Notes: generated by a model from the letters alone, not told the origin. A stretch of 64,000 bases of DNA from Ornithodoros turicata (GCF_037126465.1 NC_088201.1:79884273-79948272), one strand, 5' to 3'; positions 1 through 10,423 are shown, counted from the stretch's first letter. Numbers and translations are program-made.

Positions 1-91
1 TTCTCTACGTAGATGCGCCCCAATGCATGCTCAGCGTATCTCCGAAGATGTTCGACGCAGCGATCCCATCTTTCGGTGACCTTTGTGACCC
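1..91 (-). CDS. M13 (neprilysin-like) peptidase exon, cut by window edge
   Basis: The minus strand reads through a splice acceptor (TTTCAG before position 91) into a segment containing TERWDRSVEHL and HALGRIYVE. This matches the M13 N-terminal motif in which a tryptophan-containing helix precedes an (A/L)G-x-LYV segment. It follows, in gene order, the exons at 2286-1172 on the same strand. The phase does not join directly to the 1302-1172 exon, so at least one exon between 92 and 1171 was not found. M13 enzymes are zinc metallopeptidases, usually type II membrane or secreted proteins that cleave small peptides. The exon continues past the window start. Confidence 0.7.
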
Positions 92-1171
92 CTGAAACTG
101 CTTTCTCCAGTTCCAGTTCAATGTGAACAAAACGCTCACTTGTGTAGGGCCCCAAATTCGAAACTACTTTAAACCCAAAGTAGTTATGCAGTGTGCTCCT
201 GTACAGGAAAGAGGGTACATACATTCAGGAGGATGCTTCCTGTATTTCTTTTCTTTTTTTTGTCACACATGCTCCGTCTTACTTGAATGCATTATGCATT
301 TCATAAATTGGAGCAAACACAATGTAGGAAACAATCCAACAAGCACACATAAAACACATACTGTGACGATGGCATATCCACAAACCGAAACGCACAGTAC
401 GCACATAGAGCGATCAGCGCTCCAATATTGCGATATTCTTCACCCGTGTAACTGCAGAGACGTTGCTTCAGGCGTTCCGATTATTTTCTACGCTTTCTGT
501 GCTTTATTCGTTGAAGATATGGTAGAAAGGAAGAATATATCGAGTGTAGTGAATATGTACCGAAGCTTTGTGCGAGGTGTTCATACAAAACTTTATCTGT
601 CCCACGGCCGATAACCGCTCTCCGTCTTCTCTCCGCCCCTCGAAATCTATCTAGTCGTAAAATATCGAATACATCGAATATATATTCGATATATTATCCG
701 ACCCTCGAAAATGCCAATTGGCAAGATAAACAGAGGATAACAGAAGAGATAGGACGCAAAGGAAAGAAAGGGAGTTTGATGTTTGGTGGTTTGTATAACA
801 ATTTTGTGCAGATGAGGTAGGAAAAATACAAAACAAAGAGGTTGATGGGCGCCATGGTGGTTCCATTGCCAGCGACGCGAAATCGAGCTGACGAATCAAA
901 TGCTGAGTAACAGTAGGAGTTGGGATAAACCTTCGAAGAGCTTCACGTCACGAGTGTAAGGAAGGCTGACTGAATATATAGACCGTAGCACTGGGATCCT
1001 ATTATAAGGCAAAAGGGCGCGGGTGAGCCGGTACATGACTAAGAACGATGAAACCTCAGACACGGAGATCCTATTTGGTATGATTGTCCAAGACTCTGCT
1101 TTTAGCTGACTGCCACGGTACTACTCTATAATGACGTGTGTAGAATAAATAACACGACTGTTTTGCCTCAC
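92..1171. other. Intron sequence, no recognised feature
   Basis: AT-rich sequence between two M13 peptidase exons. The open frame at 123-614 has no recognisable domain and looks like chance. An exon encoding the M13 segment after DFLDTVN is expected here from the phases, but no convincing one was seen. Confidence 0.4.
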
Positions 1172-1302
1172 CTGTTGACAGTGTCGAGGAAGTCCAATAC
1201 TGATTTGTAGTACTCCATTTCCCACACAACAACGGGTTCTTTCGGGTCAATATTTATAGTGACATTCTGGAAAACGTCCTCGAAGAACTTCAGCCATGGA
1301 AA
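1172..1302 (-). CDS. M13 (neprilysin-like) peptidase exon
   Basis: The exon is bounded by TAATTCAG (acceptor, after 1302) and GTGAGG (donor, below 1172). It encodes a segment beginning FPWLKFFEDVFQNV, then PVVVWEMEYYKSVLDFLDTVN, the M13 region normally seen as (D/P)WL..F....I......VVV...YY..L..LL. It starts in phase 0, as required by the upstream exon 1995-1909, and ends with two bases of a split codon. There is no stop or frameshift in the exon. An N-glycosylation-type NVT supports an extracellular domain. Confidence 0.85.
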
Positions 1303-1424
1303 CTGAATTAACAAAATTAGGGAAACGATGACTGGTCTCTTCGAACCATTCGATCATCCATCATACAAAAAGGCGAATGCTAAGAAGCTACACATATATA
1401 TGAGAGCAAAACACAGAGAATATA

Positions 1425-1635
1425 CAGGGTATTTGCTCTAACGTGTCGAGAAATTATATTTAAAGCGAGCGATCAAAGAAAAGCAAGTGGTACTTTTCTG
1501 CTGCTTGAGTAAGAAACATGCACTGGTTCACTAGTAGCACCTTTTTTTTAGTCAAGTAGCTGAAAAGTAGCTCTCGTTTCTCTTTTATCGGTCGCTTTAA
1601 ATAAAATTTCTGGACACGTTATAGCAAACACCCTG
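1425..1635. mobile_element. 211-bp Tc1/mariner-type MITE with TA target duplication
   Basis: The two ends are inverted copies. CAGGGTATTTGCTCTAACG at the left matches the reverse complement of the right end, CAGGGTGTTTGCTATAACG, and the similarity runs on for about 45 bases. TA flanks both ends. It has no coding capacity and lies in an M13 peptidase intron. Confidence 0.8.
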
Positions 1636-1908
1636 TATATCTCGACAGAAGGGAGAGGGCGCAGGCTAGCTGGTACATGATGGGAAGAACACTAGAGAAA
1701 TTCTCAGAAAGTGTTGGTGTTATCCTTGTTGTCTTCGTGTCTCTGGTTTTCTCCTCCTCAATGAACGTCTCATTGCAGCCCTACAGGAAGTATGAATTAA
1801 GTGACTTTATGGCATCTCCATGCAAAGAATCACATGCAGCTGATGTACTAAACATTACGCGATGCGAGTAAATTACAGTATATGTGTTTGCGTTTGCGGG
1901 TACGTTAC

Positions 1909-1995
1909 CTTCGGAAACTCCTGCTTCAGTTCACCCACAGTTAATTCGTTGTGCATTGCATGGTAATCACGCCTTTCTTCTTGTGATCGCGTTCT
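1909..1995 (-). CDS. M13 (neprilysin-like) peptidase exon
   Basis: An 87-bp exon (29 codons, phase 0 at both ends) lies between an acceptor TTTACAG and a donor GTAACG. It encodes RTRSQEERRDYHAMHN followed by ELTVGELKQEFPK. It joins in frame to the preceding exon (2286-2090, ending KIAE) and the following exon (1302-1172, starting FPWLKF), giving the family pattern ..R......YN.MT..EL...FP..DW. Joining three exons without a frame clash argues that this part of the gene is intact. Confidence 0.85.
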
Positions 1996-2089
1996 CTGTA
2001 AATACGCAAACACATGGGCATTATTATGGCGCTAGCGTTAGCATAACGCAGATACAGCTCTCTTTGTCATGCCGACATTTTCATCTTAC

Positions 2090-2286
2090 CTCTGCAATCT
2101 TAACTTCGAGGTCAACAACTTCCTTCGCAAGAGCTCGAAGATCTTCCTCCTCCATCTTCCCGTAGTTCGTAAGGTTTGCGATTTCCATGATGTACTGCTT
2201 GTACGCATCGATTATCTTACGGTTGTGCTCGTTAGACTGGTTCAGAAACTGGTTTCGGCCAACAATGCAAAATGATGCTGGTCCAT
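2090..2286 (-). CDS. M13 (neprilysin-like) peptidase exon
   Basis: A 197-bp exon with acceptor TTTCAG and donor GTAAGA. The product contains VGRNQFLNQS, a version of the conserved M13 LGRDYYL element, then a helical stretch with AYKQYIMEIA and VVDLEVKIAE, equivalent to the (V)..fE..LA segment. Two bases of a split aspartate codon start the exon, so an upstream exon exists. No earlier exon (membrane anchor or DFY..CGGW-type segment) was recognised in the transposon-rich DNA up to 26 kb. Confidence 0.85.
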
Positions 2287-3300
2287 CTGAAAGCATCAAA
2301 CTGTTTTCGCTACACTATGTCATGGGCTGAGATGAGGATATATCGAAGTGTTTTACCGAGCACGTATGACACGACACGACGACACCTGAATACTATTGCT
2401 GCGTAATCTGTTTCAATTAGTGCGCAGCCTGCCTTCGTTTGTGCATTCTACATAAGGCGCAAGTGCGCAGCCTCATACTAGCGGTAGCACAAAATGGGAC
2501 GAGAAAGAAACCAAATGTCGCAACATTCCACCAGCGTTCACTGAAAAAAAAAAAAAAAAAGCTAAACTACAGTTTTTCACTAGAGCTTCCCGGAACACCT
2601 CCATAGATTTATATATATTTTTTTCGCTTACTTTCTCTTCACCATTGGCTACCCGCCCTTGTTGATTGGCACTCAGCCCTGCCAATAACATACACTGTAC
2701 TTCATCACATAACACGCTTATAACCGGCATATCATTCAGAGTGTGTGGCTGTCTTCTCCTACCCATTCGCCTACCGGAGGAAATACACGCTCCACGCGAA
2801 GATGGCTTCGGAGAAGACAGCCTACAACTCTGGGATGAAATAATGAGATGAGATAGAATCCCTATCCGCACTACCGCCGGTGAAACCAAAGGGCATCCAG
2901 TTCACAAACAACAACGCATTTATGCACGTACCGTGACAACAGCCAACACCGCGCGTTCGCTCCCCAAACAGTCAACCGGACCGCTCCCAGACCATTGTAG
3001 AAAGAAGCTAACGCAGCTCTACTTTTATTACCGGTGATACGCCCCCAAAATGCATCGCAGACACTCGTACACACTGATAAGCAGACCGCGGAATTACATG
3101 CACTAAAACCACTAAATATGCACGCAGTCATGCAGCAAAAAATGGTGAAAGATGCAGCTAAATATGCAGCGAAAAATGGCGACACATGCTTAACATATGC
3201 ACCTAAAGTGGAAAAACAATCATTAAGCATGCAGCAGATGCAGCAAAAAGTGCAGAAATATGCAGTATGCACACGGTTTATTTTCATACGTGTTGTACAA
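2287..3300. repeat. Intergenic or intron DNA with hairpin and ATGCAG-rich degenerate repeat
   Basis: A perfect 13-bp inverted repeat (GGCTGTCTTCTCC at 2747-2759, its complement at 2810-2822) makes a small hairpin element. From about 3100 to 3280 the words ATATGCAGC and ATGCAGCAAAAA recur irregularly, a degenerate tandem repeat. Nothing coding was recognised. Confidence 0.4.
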
Positions 3301-3304
3301 AACT

Positions 3305-4265
3305 TCAGGGTGCATTTACAACATCAACAACGACTAGAAGGTCGAATGTCACACCACGAACGACGACTTGCAGTTCTGGCGTAAACAGTTCACGCACGCG
3401 CTGTATAGTCACTGTTGCTGTCGTGCGGCTTGACGTGTGGTTGCGATACTGGATGCTTGACTTTTCACCAAATATGGTTTGAAGTGGCTTCTGTTCTGTC
3501 AGAAAACTGAACTCTCGCGCGTACAAGTAGTTATGAAACTCATTAACGCCGAATGCTAAAGCGAGCGCTACCTCCAAGTGGCTGTAATTTGCCTCTGCTG
3601 CACTCAGTGTTCTTATTTTTTTTTACTTTCGTGTTAGCGCCGCGAAGCAACTGTGGCTATGAGTTGGGTACAGATGGAGAGAGGACAGCAGGAAGGAGTG
3701 GGGGACAGGATGGGTTAGTATGCGTTTTGGGCCGACTTCAGGGGGAACTGTGCCGACATTCGTCTGGCCAGTCTTCGGAAAACCCAGGGAAAACCTGAGA
3801 CAGCACAGCCGGCTGTAGGATTCGAACCCACCACCTCCCAGTCAGCACGACACCAACGAGCGAAACGCCTTAACCCACTCGGCCATGCCGCTGGTACTCA
3901 GTGTTCTTGACGCGTAGGCTACCGGCTTAATACTTCCGTCTTCTTGTCTGTGCGATAGTACGGTTCCCACTCCGAAAGCTACGGCGTCGCATTCAAGCTG
4001 CAACGGATTATCTGGGTCGTAGTGTACCAAGAGCGGGGGTGATGCGCGCAATCTTTTTTACTTTATCGAACGCATTCTGGCGCCGCAGGTTCCAAGACCA
4101 TGCTATGTTGATTCTTATGAGTCTGTGCAAAGGATACAGGACACTCGATGGGTCTGGCAAGAATTTCTCGTAGAAATTGATTACTCCAAGGAGTGAGCGA
4201 TGCTGTTGCTTGTCTGTCGGAGCCGAGGCACGCAGTACCGCTTCAACTTTTTCTTGTGTGGGTTT
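3305..4265 (-). pseudogene. Ty3/gypsy RNase H and RT C-terminal region, broken
   Basis: On the minus strand, segments such as VINFYEKFLPDPSSVLYPLH and the sequence around CDAVAFGVGTVLSH and KPVAYASRTL are the RT-connection and RNase H domains of a Ty3/gypsy polyprotein. A SINE at 3615-3895 splits RNase H exactly after YASRTLS, and the domain resumes at 3599 with the ANYSHLEVALALAFGV region. No integrase or 3' LTR is recognisable below 3300, so the element is 3'-truncated. Confidence 0.85.
3615..3895 (-). repeat. tRNA-derived (Ruka-like) SINE
   Basis: On the minus strand the head reads GGCATGGCCGAGTGGGTTAA (pol III A box, tRNA-Ser-like) followed by GGTTCGAATCC (B box). A tRNA-unrelated body and an A-rich tail (T-run at 3615-3625) follow. 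A 13-bp target duplication, ACTCAGTGTTCTT, flanks it at 3602-3614 and 3896-3908. tRNA-Ser-derived SINEs of this build are known from ticks as Ruka. Confidence 0.88.
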
Positions 4266-4736
4266 CAGGGTTGCGGAGTTGCCACTCCGGAGATGGAATG
4301 ATTCTGCAATCATTCCAGATTTAGCCTGGCCCGGAATGGAATTGGAATGGGATGGCGGAAACTGTCCTAGGAATGGGAATGGAATGGTCTGGGTGCCCCG
4401 GTGGCAGTTTTGGTTTCAACGTGCTGGTTTCTGCCCTGGCACCCTTTGCACCGCACCTGCACACGGTCAAGAGTGAAATAACCTGGTCTCTGTGCTTTCT
4501 AAGTGCTTGCTAATGTCAATCTCTTCTTGCACTGCTGGACTTGCTAGTATGGTTACCGGTCTTTTTCTTTTATTCATGGAATTAACGGAATGGAATTGGG
4601 TTGCCAAGCCATTCCAGGAGTGGGAACTGACCATACCTTTTCATTCCGAGGAATTGAAAGGAATATAATCATCGCAAATCTCCATTCCTCGGAATGGAAT
4701 TGGAACGGAATGGGAGACCCTCATTCCGCAACCCTC
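4266..4736. mobile_element. 471-bp hAT MITE inside gypsy RT
   Basis: The termini are CAGGGTTGCGGA and GAGGGTTGCGGA (reverse complement of the right end), with a perfect 8-bp target duplication GTGGGTTT at 4258-4265 and 4737-4744. Removing the element with one duplication copy restores the gypsy frame (SAEEIKPTQEKVEAVL). The interior is rich in GGAATGGAATTGGAATGGGA-like words. It has no transposase. Confidence 0.9.
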
Positions 4737-4744
4737 GTGGGTTT

Positions 4745-5134
4745 TATTTCTTCAGCGCTAATGATGTGCCCTAAATCACGTTTTTGAAAAATTCCCATTT
4801 TCCCTTTCATATGCGAACACCTCGTTCCATTAGGCGCTGCAGTACCGATTCCAAAAGCCGGACGTGCTCCTGCTCTGGCCATCCCATAACAAGAATATTG
4901 TCCAGGTAGACGATGACGCCATCAGGGTCTTTCGGCGTGTTATCCTTTATCCTCTGGAAAGTTGCAGGCGCTGAGCTAACGCCGAACGCCATGCGGTTCA
5001 TTTCATACAATCCCTTGTGGGTGTTCAGCGTTTAGTACTGACCCGGCCGCCCGTCGACTTCTATTTGAAGATATGCGCGGTTCAGGTAAATATCTCATCC
5101 AACCCTGGAAGAGGATACTTTTCAACTTCGAAGA
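4745..5134 (-). pseudogene. Ty3/gypsy reverse transcriptase palm fragment
   Basis: The minus strand encodes GLYEMNRMAFGVSSAPATFQ and then VIVYLDNILV, the RT motif with YLDN in place of the usual YxDD. This reads on to the VLQRLMERGV segment. Upstream are LNRAYLQIEVDG, an in-frame stop, and a short deletion between YPLPGLDEIF and LNRAYLQ that removes the first catalytic aspartate region. It is therefore a dead copy. Confidence 0.85.
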
Positions 5135-5136
5135 CT

Positions 5137-6448
5137 CCCAGACAACCACGACAACATTTATATGTCCAAACAATATTCGGAGATTGCCGAAGCGGGCATT
5201 CCATGTGAGAGCCGCAAAGATATATCCAAAGAATGTTCGAAGATTGCCGAAGAGGACATCTCGGGTAGCATCCACAAAGATATGTCCAAAAATGCACCGA
5301 GAACACCGCGGTCGGACCTTTCACTCCGGTCTCTGGGGGAGGAAATGTTGAATGGCAAGTGGGGTTCACGCTGGCAGTAGTCACATGACACCTTTCGAGC
5401 CGGAAGACGAATGGCGAAGTTGCCTGTTTAGCGATGAAGCACGAAGCCCAGTCAAGACGCAGTTCAGTTAGTTGAAAGTGATGTGAAACCGCGGGAGTAG
5501 ACGCGGCTGCTGGACTGCTTCATTAACTATTTGCAATGCAAATTTTCTTCTTTCGTAAAAGTAAGTATGCATTACTATACCGTATACATAATGCACGGGT
5601 ATAGAGCCTTAGAAAGCAAATGCAGGCTGTTTATATAATAGCGTGACCACATTGCTCAGAGTGCCAATTTTTAAACAATCTTGTCCCGCTTGGATTGCGT
5701 ATAGAAATGCTACGGAGAAATACTGCGTCATTATGAGGCAAAATCAGTGCAGGTTTACGCCTGGGTAATAACGTGGTAACTAACGCAGAAGATAATTGCG
5801 TTCCCCGATTGCACGCGATCGGTGTGAATTAGAGACGCACAACGAACGCACTATACATGAACGCGAGCGCTGTCTGGATTAGAGATCTCCAGTACACAAG
5901 TGACGCTTGTTGTAATGTGGTCTGTGTGGCGACAGTAGCAAGTTAATCCTCAAATATACCTCTCTTGTAGGCCTCCGAGAAGTAAACGCTTTCGAGATAG
6001 AGAGCGTCATCCAGTCCTACCTACGACATGCAAATCGAGTGTAATTGGAAGTTTGTAATTTTTGTAGATTGGTGAGTAAATAAAGTTTGCCAGAGCATTA
6101 CACACTGTCTCAGGAATTGGCTGACGCTTTTTTTTATTAGACTCATCATTTGTCCTCATATATATGTGCACGTCTGCGTGGCTATCGAAGAAATGCAGTG
6201 TAATTTCACACGGTAAAGTTTTGGAGCATCGTCTGGTGGGGTGGGCACATCAACTAATGGTAATAGCATTAAGGGTCATTAATATCCAAGTGATACATTC
6301 TTGGGATATTCCTGGGAATGTCCAAAGGGGTACCACGGGGACATGGCTGTGCCTACCCAGGGACATTTCTGGAATGCAGGTGGGATATTGAATATCTAAT
6401 AGAGGAATATCCCTGGGACGTTTGTGGGATAACATTTTGTTGTCTGGG
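5137..6448. mobile_element. 1.3-kb non-autonomous element, CCCAGACAAC termini, 2-bp target duplication
   Basis: The termini are CCCAGACAACCA (left) and CCCAGACAACAA (reverse complement of the right end). It interrupts the gypsy RT frame between LNQ and VEKYPLP. Removing 5137-6448 and one copy of the flanking CT (5135-5136, 6449-6450) restores continuous coding, so the target duplication is 2 bp. Near 5150-5300 a ~60-bp unit (ATTGCCGAAG..., AAAGATATGTCCAAA) repeats about three times, and GGGATATTCC-type palindromic words occur near the right end. There is no coding capacity. The superfamily is not assigned, and five similar elements occur in the window. Confidence 0.85.
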
Positions 6449-6450
6449 CT

Positions 6451-6670
6451 TGGTTTAATGTTGTTCGATAGTCACCACATAATCGGACAGAGCCGTCCTT
6501 CTTAATGACTAGCACTACTGGCGCGCCATATGTACTGCAACCTGTTTGCGATATCACTCCCAGCTTTTCTAATTCAGTTATTTCATTCTCCACGGCATTT
6601 TTCAGAGCAAACGGTAGGCTTCGAGCCTTCAAGAAGCGTGGCGTGCTGTCTTAAGTTGATGGCATGCTTG
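6451..6670 (-). pseudogene. Ty3/gypsy reverse transcriptase N-terminal fragment
   Basis: The minus strand carries ARSLPFALKNAVENEI, LEKLGVISQT and VLVIKKDGSVRLCGDYRTTL. These are the finger motifs at the start of the Ty3/gypsy RT domain, continuing across the inserted CCCAG element into the 5134-4745 fragment. Confidence 0.9.
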
Positions 6671-7293
6671 CTCACCCTTAATCTTCTATAGTCCTTCGGT
6701 AAACAGAGGTTTGTATCTTTGGACGAACTGTCCGGTGAGCGCCTTGACGTCGAGTGACATAGTATTTAACCCTGTCCAGTCCAACCGCAGTTCACGCACG
6801 CTGTCGCGACCCAGGAGAGGTACACCCTGTTGTCGTAGGATGTGAAGCGGCAGAATCCGTTGGCTGCCTCCGTAGTTGACGTTGACCATAAGGCACCCTT
6901 GGGGAATCTGTGCTTCATCAGTATACGTACGCAGCCGTAGAGAGGTAGGTTCCAATGTCAGATGCTGGAAGCGTGTTTTGGTACTTCTCAAAAGACATTA
7001 CCGACGCAGCGGCACCAGTGTCAATTTCTATCTCGAGTGGGACGCCTTTGACAGTGACTGTCGCATGCATAAGTCAGTGTTTCTTCCTCGGCGAATAAAT
7101 ATTTTTGCACGTCGAGTCGGCATAGTCCGCACACAGACCTATATCGCAAGGTTTCTTCTAGATTCGCTCCAAATTTGCAGCCTTGCGCAATTCGCTTTAG
7201 TTCAGGAACAAACTGCACGATAGGTTGAGTCTCCCCTTGTACATATTTGTGAAATTTCGCCGTATCGGCAAACACTGAGGGTTTCGAAGACAA
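6671..7293 (-). pseudogene. Ty3/gypsy protease and gag C-terminal region
   Basis: The minus strand reads from the gag segment beginning SSKPSVFADTAKFHKYVQ and YVQGETQPIVQFVPELKRIA into the aspartic protease active site IEIDTGAAASV (about 7045-7005). The protease C-terminal half (GVPLLGRDSVRELRLDW) follows. Several frame changes separate the parts. The gag frame is cut at 7299/7300 by the Polinton and continues at 21064. Confidence 0.85.
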
Positions 7294-7299
7294 GTTATC
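7294..7299. repeat. Polinton target-site duplication, left copy
   Basis: GTTATC directly precedes the left terminal inverted repeat. The same six bases directly follow the right end (21064-21069). Six-base duplications are the Polinton rule. Confidence 0.95.
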
Positions 7300-7712
7300 A
7301 GTAGTAATGACTGGACACAGAGTGCCGCCAACACATAACTTGGTCTAAACACGATTTAATTAGCAATTATAGTTAATTGGGACACCCCACATTAATCAGC
7401 ACCCTCTAGGGAGTCATTACACTAATTGGGGAGCATCTAACTTGTGTCCAGACCAGCTGTGTGTTGGCGGCAACCCGTGTCCATAAAAAAAAAAAGATAG
7501 AAATAGAGTGGAGAGAAACACTTTATGTCGAAAATCAACGATGCCAAGGCGAAGGAACCGCTCCGGAACACCCGAGTGACCAGGGACCGCCATGTTGCTT
7601 GTTGACGGCCGGTAGTTGCAGAGATCGACGACAAGTGCCACCTAGTTGCAAGGCATCACACCAGATGGCGCCACCATCATAGCTCTATGCGAGAAGGACA
7701 GCGAACAACAAC

Positions 7713-8761
7713 CCCAAGAACACATTGACATCCTTGGGATAGCCTAAGCGCGTCATTCACGGCTGAGTTGACGTCCTCAGGAGGGTCAAATTTGATCCTC
7801 AAATCGTCCTCAGTATGTCAATTTGGCACTATACCGCATCCTCACAGTATACTCAGAATGCTCACATGCCATTCTTAATGACAGTTTTAGGACAGTGTGA
7901 TGGCACATCAGGGACAAACTCTTGATTCCTTTTACTGTACCCTATTTGTTTTTGTCCGAGACCACTACATTCTGTTTCACTTATTACTGTCCATTTGTCT
8001 TGATAAGCTGCCACTATGATGTCTAGCTGTTCGTCTTTCCCCAACGGACAATGAGCAGGGCTCAATAAAAAGCAAGAGGAGAAATATAAAAGATCAACAA
8101 ACAAACCTTGCCAGGCACACCAAGTCCGAGAAATTCACTTCGGAAGGTACCGAAGCTCCTTTCCGAAAAGAAAACAGATACTATTTATTACTTGTTACGC
8201 GACCTTCTGTAAATCCGATAGTCTTGCTAGCCTAGCACTCACAAACGGTGAGCTGTCAGAGTTTAATTCGATTACAGATACAAACAATATTGAAGAGGGG
8301 AATTGCTTGAAGTATCAACTCTCCCTTACAGTGAAGTCCATGTTTTTTACTGCTGTTGGTTTGAGGCATAGGGGTATGGCATTCGAAAGTCAGAAACAGT
8401 GCGTCAGGATCACGCTTTTGCCTCTTCCACGATAAGTGTTCAATGTCATCGACAGTTACCCTTTTTGGTGGAGAAATGTTTGCTTTCTTTTTCTGGAAAA
8501 TGTCATTCAACCCCTAGGATTGGCCCGAAAAACAAAACAAATGAGTCACTCAATATTTGGGGAGTCTTAGCAGGTAAACTGAAAATAAAGTAATATTCCC
8601 GTCCGTCTAGCGTCCACTAGGGGCAGGCACAGGACGTACCTGAATGACTCTTCACGGATAATCCGCGAATGTCATCCTCAGGACGCTCTGGGGACAGACA
8701 TTGAAGGACGAGGACACAATGACACTGTGGGGACATCCTGAGGACCGTGTGTGTTCTTGGG
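7713..8761. mobile_element. 1.05-kb non-autonomous element, CCCAAGAACACA termini
   Basis: A perfect 12-bp terminal inverted repeat, CCCAAGAACACA, bounds a block missing from the other Polinton arm, which serves as an empty-site reference (ACAAGATA there). The flanks fit a 2-bp AA duplication with one extra base on each side. Subterminal words such as TCCTCAGGA and TCCTGAGGAC recur in both orientations. No coding region was recognised. Confidence 0.8.
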
Positions 8762-9024
8762 AAAGATAATAGCGGCAGGTAAAATTGCAACACTGCTCAA
8801 CAAATCTAGGCATGCCAGAACACATGGAAAAGGTCTAACCGCTACTGCTAAACAGCACGGAGAAAACAATACACATTGGGAAAAAGGCTTAGGGGCGACC
8901 GGTTAGGTCTAACCTCAGCGTCACCGCACAACGCTACGAAATTCAACAGCTAACACATGACAACAACTACAAAATGCTAGGCTCACAACGCTAAACGTGC
9001 ATAGCTCGGTACGCTACGGGTCAC

Positions 9025-9326
9025 TCCCCAACTACGCGCTTCGACAATAACGTACTTTCTTCTGACTTGCTTCTCACTAGAACGAATGTCACATATTCCA
9101 TGTTCTACATAATATGTACAACATGGAATGTTGCCTGAAGTGCAGGCATTGCATGAAAGCAACTCAGCAACATATTCACTCTGGCCTGTTCCCTCTTATT
9201 TTCTTCCATGGATATTCACAAGATCATGATCCCTAAGGACATACCTGTTTTTGTTCTTTTCCCAAAATGGAAGTTCAAATAAAAAATCATGTTTCATTGC
9301 AAGTTTTGTCTTATTTTGCTTACTTC
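9025..9326. mobile_element. ~300-bp insertion in the left Polinton arm, unclassified
   Basis: The block is absent from the right arm (empty site near 20375 reads TTTAGCAGTGACGTG). It contains the near-palindrome CCATGTTCTACATAATATGT with its complement just after. No clear terminal repeats or target duplication could be defined, so the ends are approximate. Confidence 0.5.
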
Positions 9327-9559
9327 TGCTAAACAAGTCTAAACATGTGCGTACAGGGAATAAGGCCTATCCGTTACGGCAAACATGCGAGAAAAGGCTT
9401 AACACGAGCGCAGTAAAACAATGCACAAACATCAGGCATGGCAAGTCACTCACCTTTTCCCCCGCGAAGTGCTTCCGGTCCCAACGACAGTCAAGGATCA
9501 ACTGACTCAGCGCGGGGACGGCGGAGTGACCAACCGCACGTCATCATTCTGACCGATTC

Positions 9560-9811
9560 ATGGAAAACGCCATGTGTGGTTTATTCTCCTGCGTTTCTTG
9601 CCGACGAGGAAAGACAAAACACGAAGAACTTCGCGAATTTATTCGCGGCATCGTGGAGGAAGCCTTCCAAGTTCATCACCTGAAATGGTTGCAAGCACGT
9701 CAAGAAATGTGTCAGGACAAGATGAAGACGCTCGACCGCATCTTAGCGGCAGACAGACTGACGAAAAAGAAGTCCAACTTTAGCCTGGATAATCTGTATT
9801 GGGAACGCTAG
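9560..9811 (+). CDS. Small Polinton ORF of unknown function (83 aa)
   Basis: Intact 83-codon frame just inside the left terminal repeat. The N-terminus is cysteine-rich (CGLFSCVSCRRGK), and a charged helical region (EELREFIRGIVEEAF) and a basic tail follow. I do not recognise the family. Its position, immediately upstream of the ATPase and downstream of the repeat, fits a Polinton accessory gene. Confidence 0.5.
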   Translation: MENAMCGLFSCVSCRRGKTKHEELREFIRGIVEEAFQVHHLKWLQARQEMCQDKMKTLDRILAADRLTKKKSNFSLDNLYWER

Positions 9812-9886
9812 AGGATGACGACAACGTGTAAATAAAAGTGATGCATTTCTCTACGAGTCTCAGTCTCTTCTTTTTCTTCGTGCAAC

Positions 9887-10423
9887 GTGTACACACGCAA
9901 CATGTCTTCCCCCGAACCTTTTCGTTTCCGCCACCCTTTTCACTGTATCTTAAGTGGCCCCTCCATGTACGGCAAATCTACGTTCATTGCGAACGTGCTG
10001 AGGAACCTGAACGACGTCGTGGACAAGCCTCCGTCACAAATATTCTACGTGCAGAAATATGCTTCGCCGAGCATGCAGGACGAATTTGGAGACTCTATAA
10101 AATTTACCAAGGAGCTACCACGAGAGTGGGACACGACGCGCGCTACGCTCATCGTCGTCTATGATCACATGACCGACGCCGATTCCTTGAAGGAGGCGAC
10201 CAATCTTTTCATTCGGGGTTCTCACCATGCCAACGCATCGATCTGCTTACTCGTTCAAAACATCTTTTTTAACAGTAGCCATTTTAGAACTATATCCTAC
10301 AATGCCAGTTACATCTTCTTGTGGCGCACCGCGTTGGGCGTTGGGCGTTCTTTCTTCGGTCGTTCCTCTCTTGCTTTCCGCCATGTTGAACCTCGTCGCC
10401 AATGGCCAAGAGTATTGAAGTGA
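9887..10423 (+). pseudogene. Polinton genome-packaging ATPase (FtsK/HerA type), C-terminally damaged
   Basis: Near the N-terminus is a Walker A-like loop, GPSMYGKST, in the context HCILSGPS. A Walker B-like LIVVYDHM, where DD is usual, lies in the middle, and then comes LLVQNIFFNSSHFRTISYN, the sensor region of Polinton and adenovirus-like packaging ATPases. After YIFLW the frame diverges (ALGVGRSFFGRSS), so the C-terminal part is lost by deletion or frameshift. In intact elements it translocates DNA into capsids. Either M (9887) or the M five codons on (9902) could start it. Confidence 0.8.

Larger units (their letters stand above)
7300..9508. repeat. Left terminal inverted repeat of the Polinton, with two insertions
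   Basis: It matches the reverse complement of 20195-21063 from end to end, except for two blocks absent from the right copy, 7713-8761 and about 9025-9326. Without them it is about 858 bp against 869 bp on the right. Divergence between the arms is clear but modest (scattered substitutions), so the element is not recent. Confidence 0.9.

Noticed and set aside
123..614. 163-aa plus-strand frame near the window start
   Set aside because: AT-rich intron sequence, no domain, and in the opposite orientation to the gene around it.
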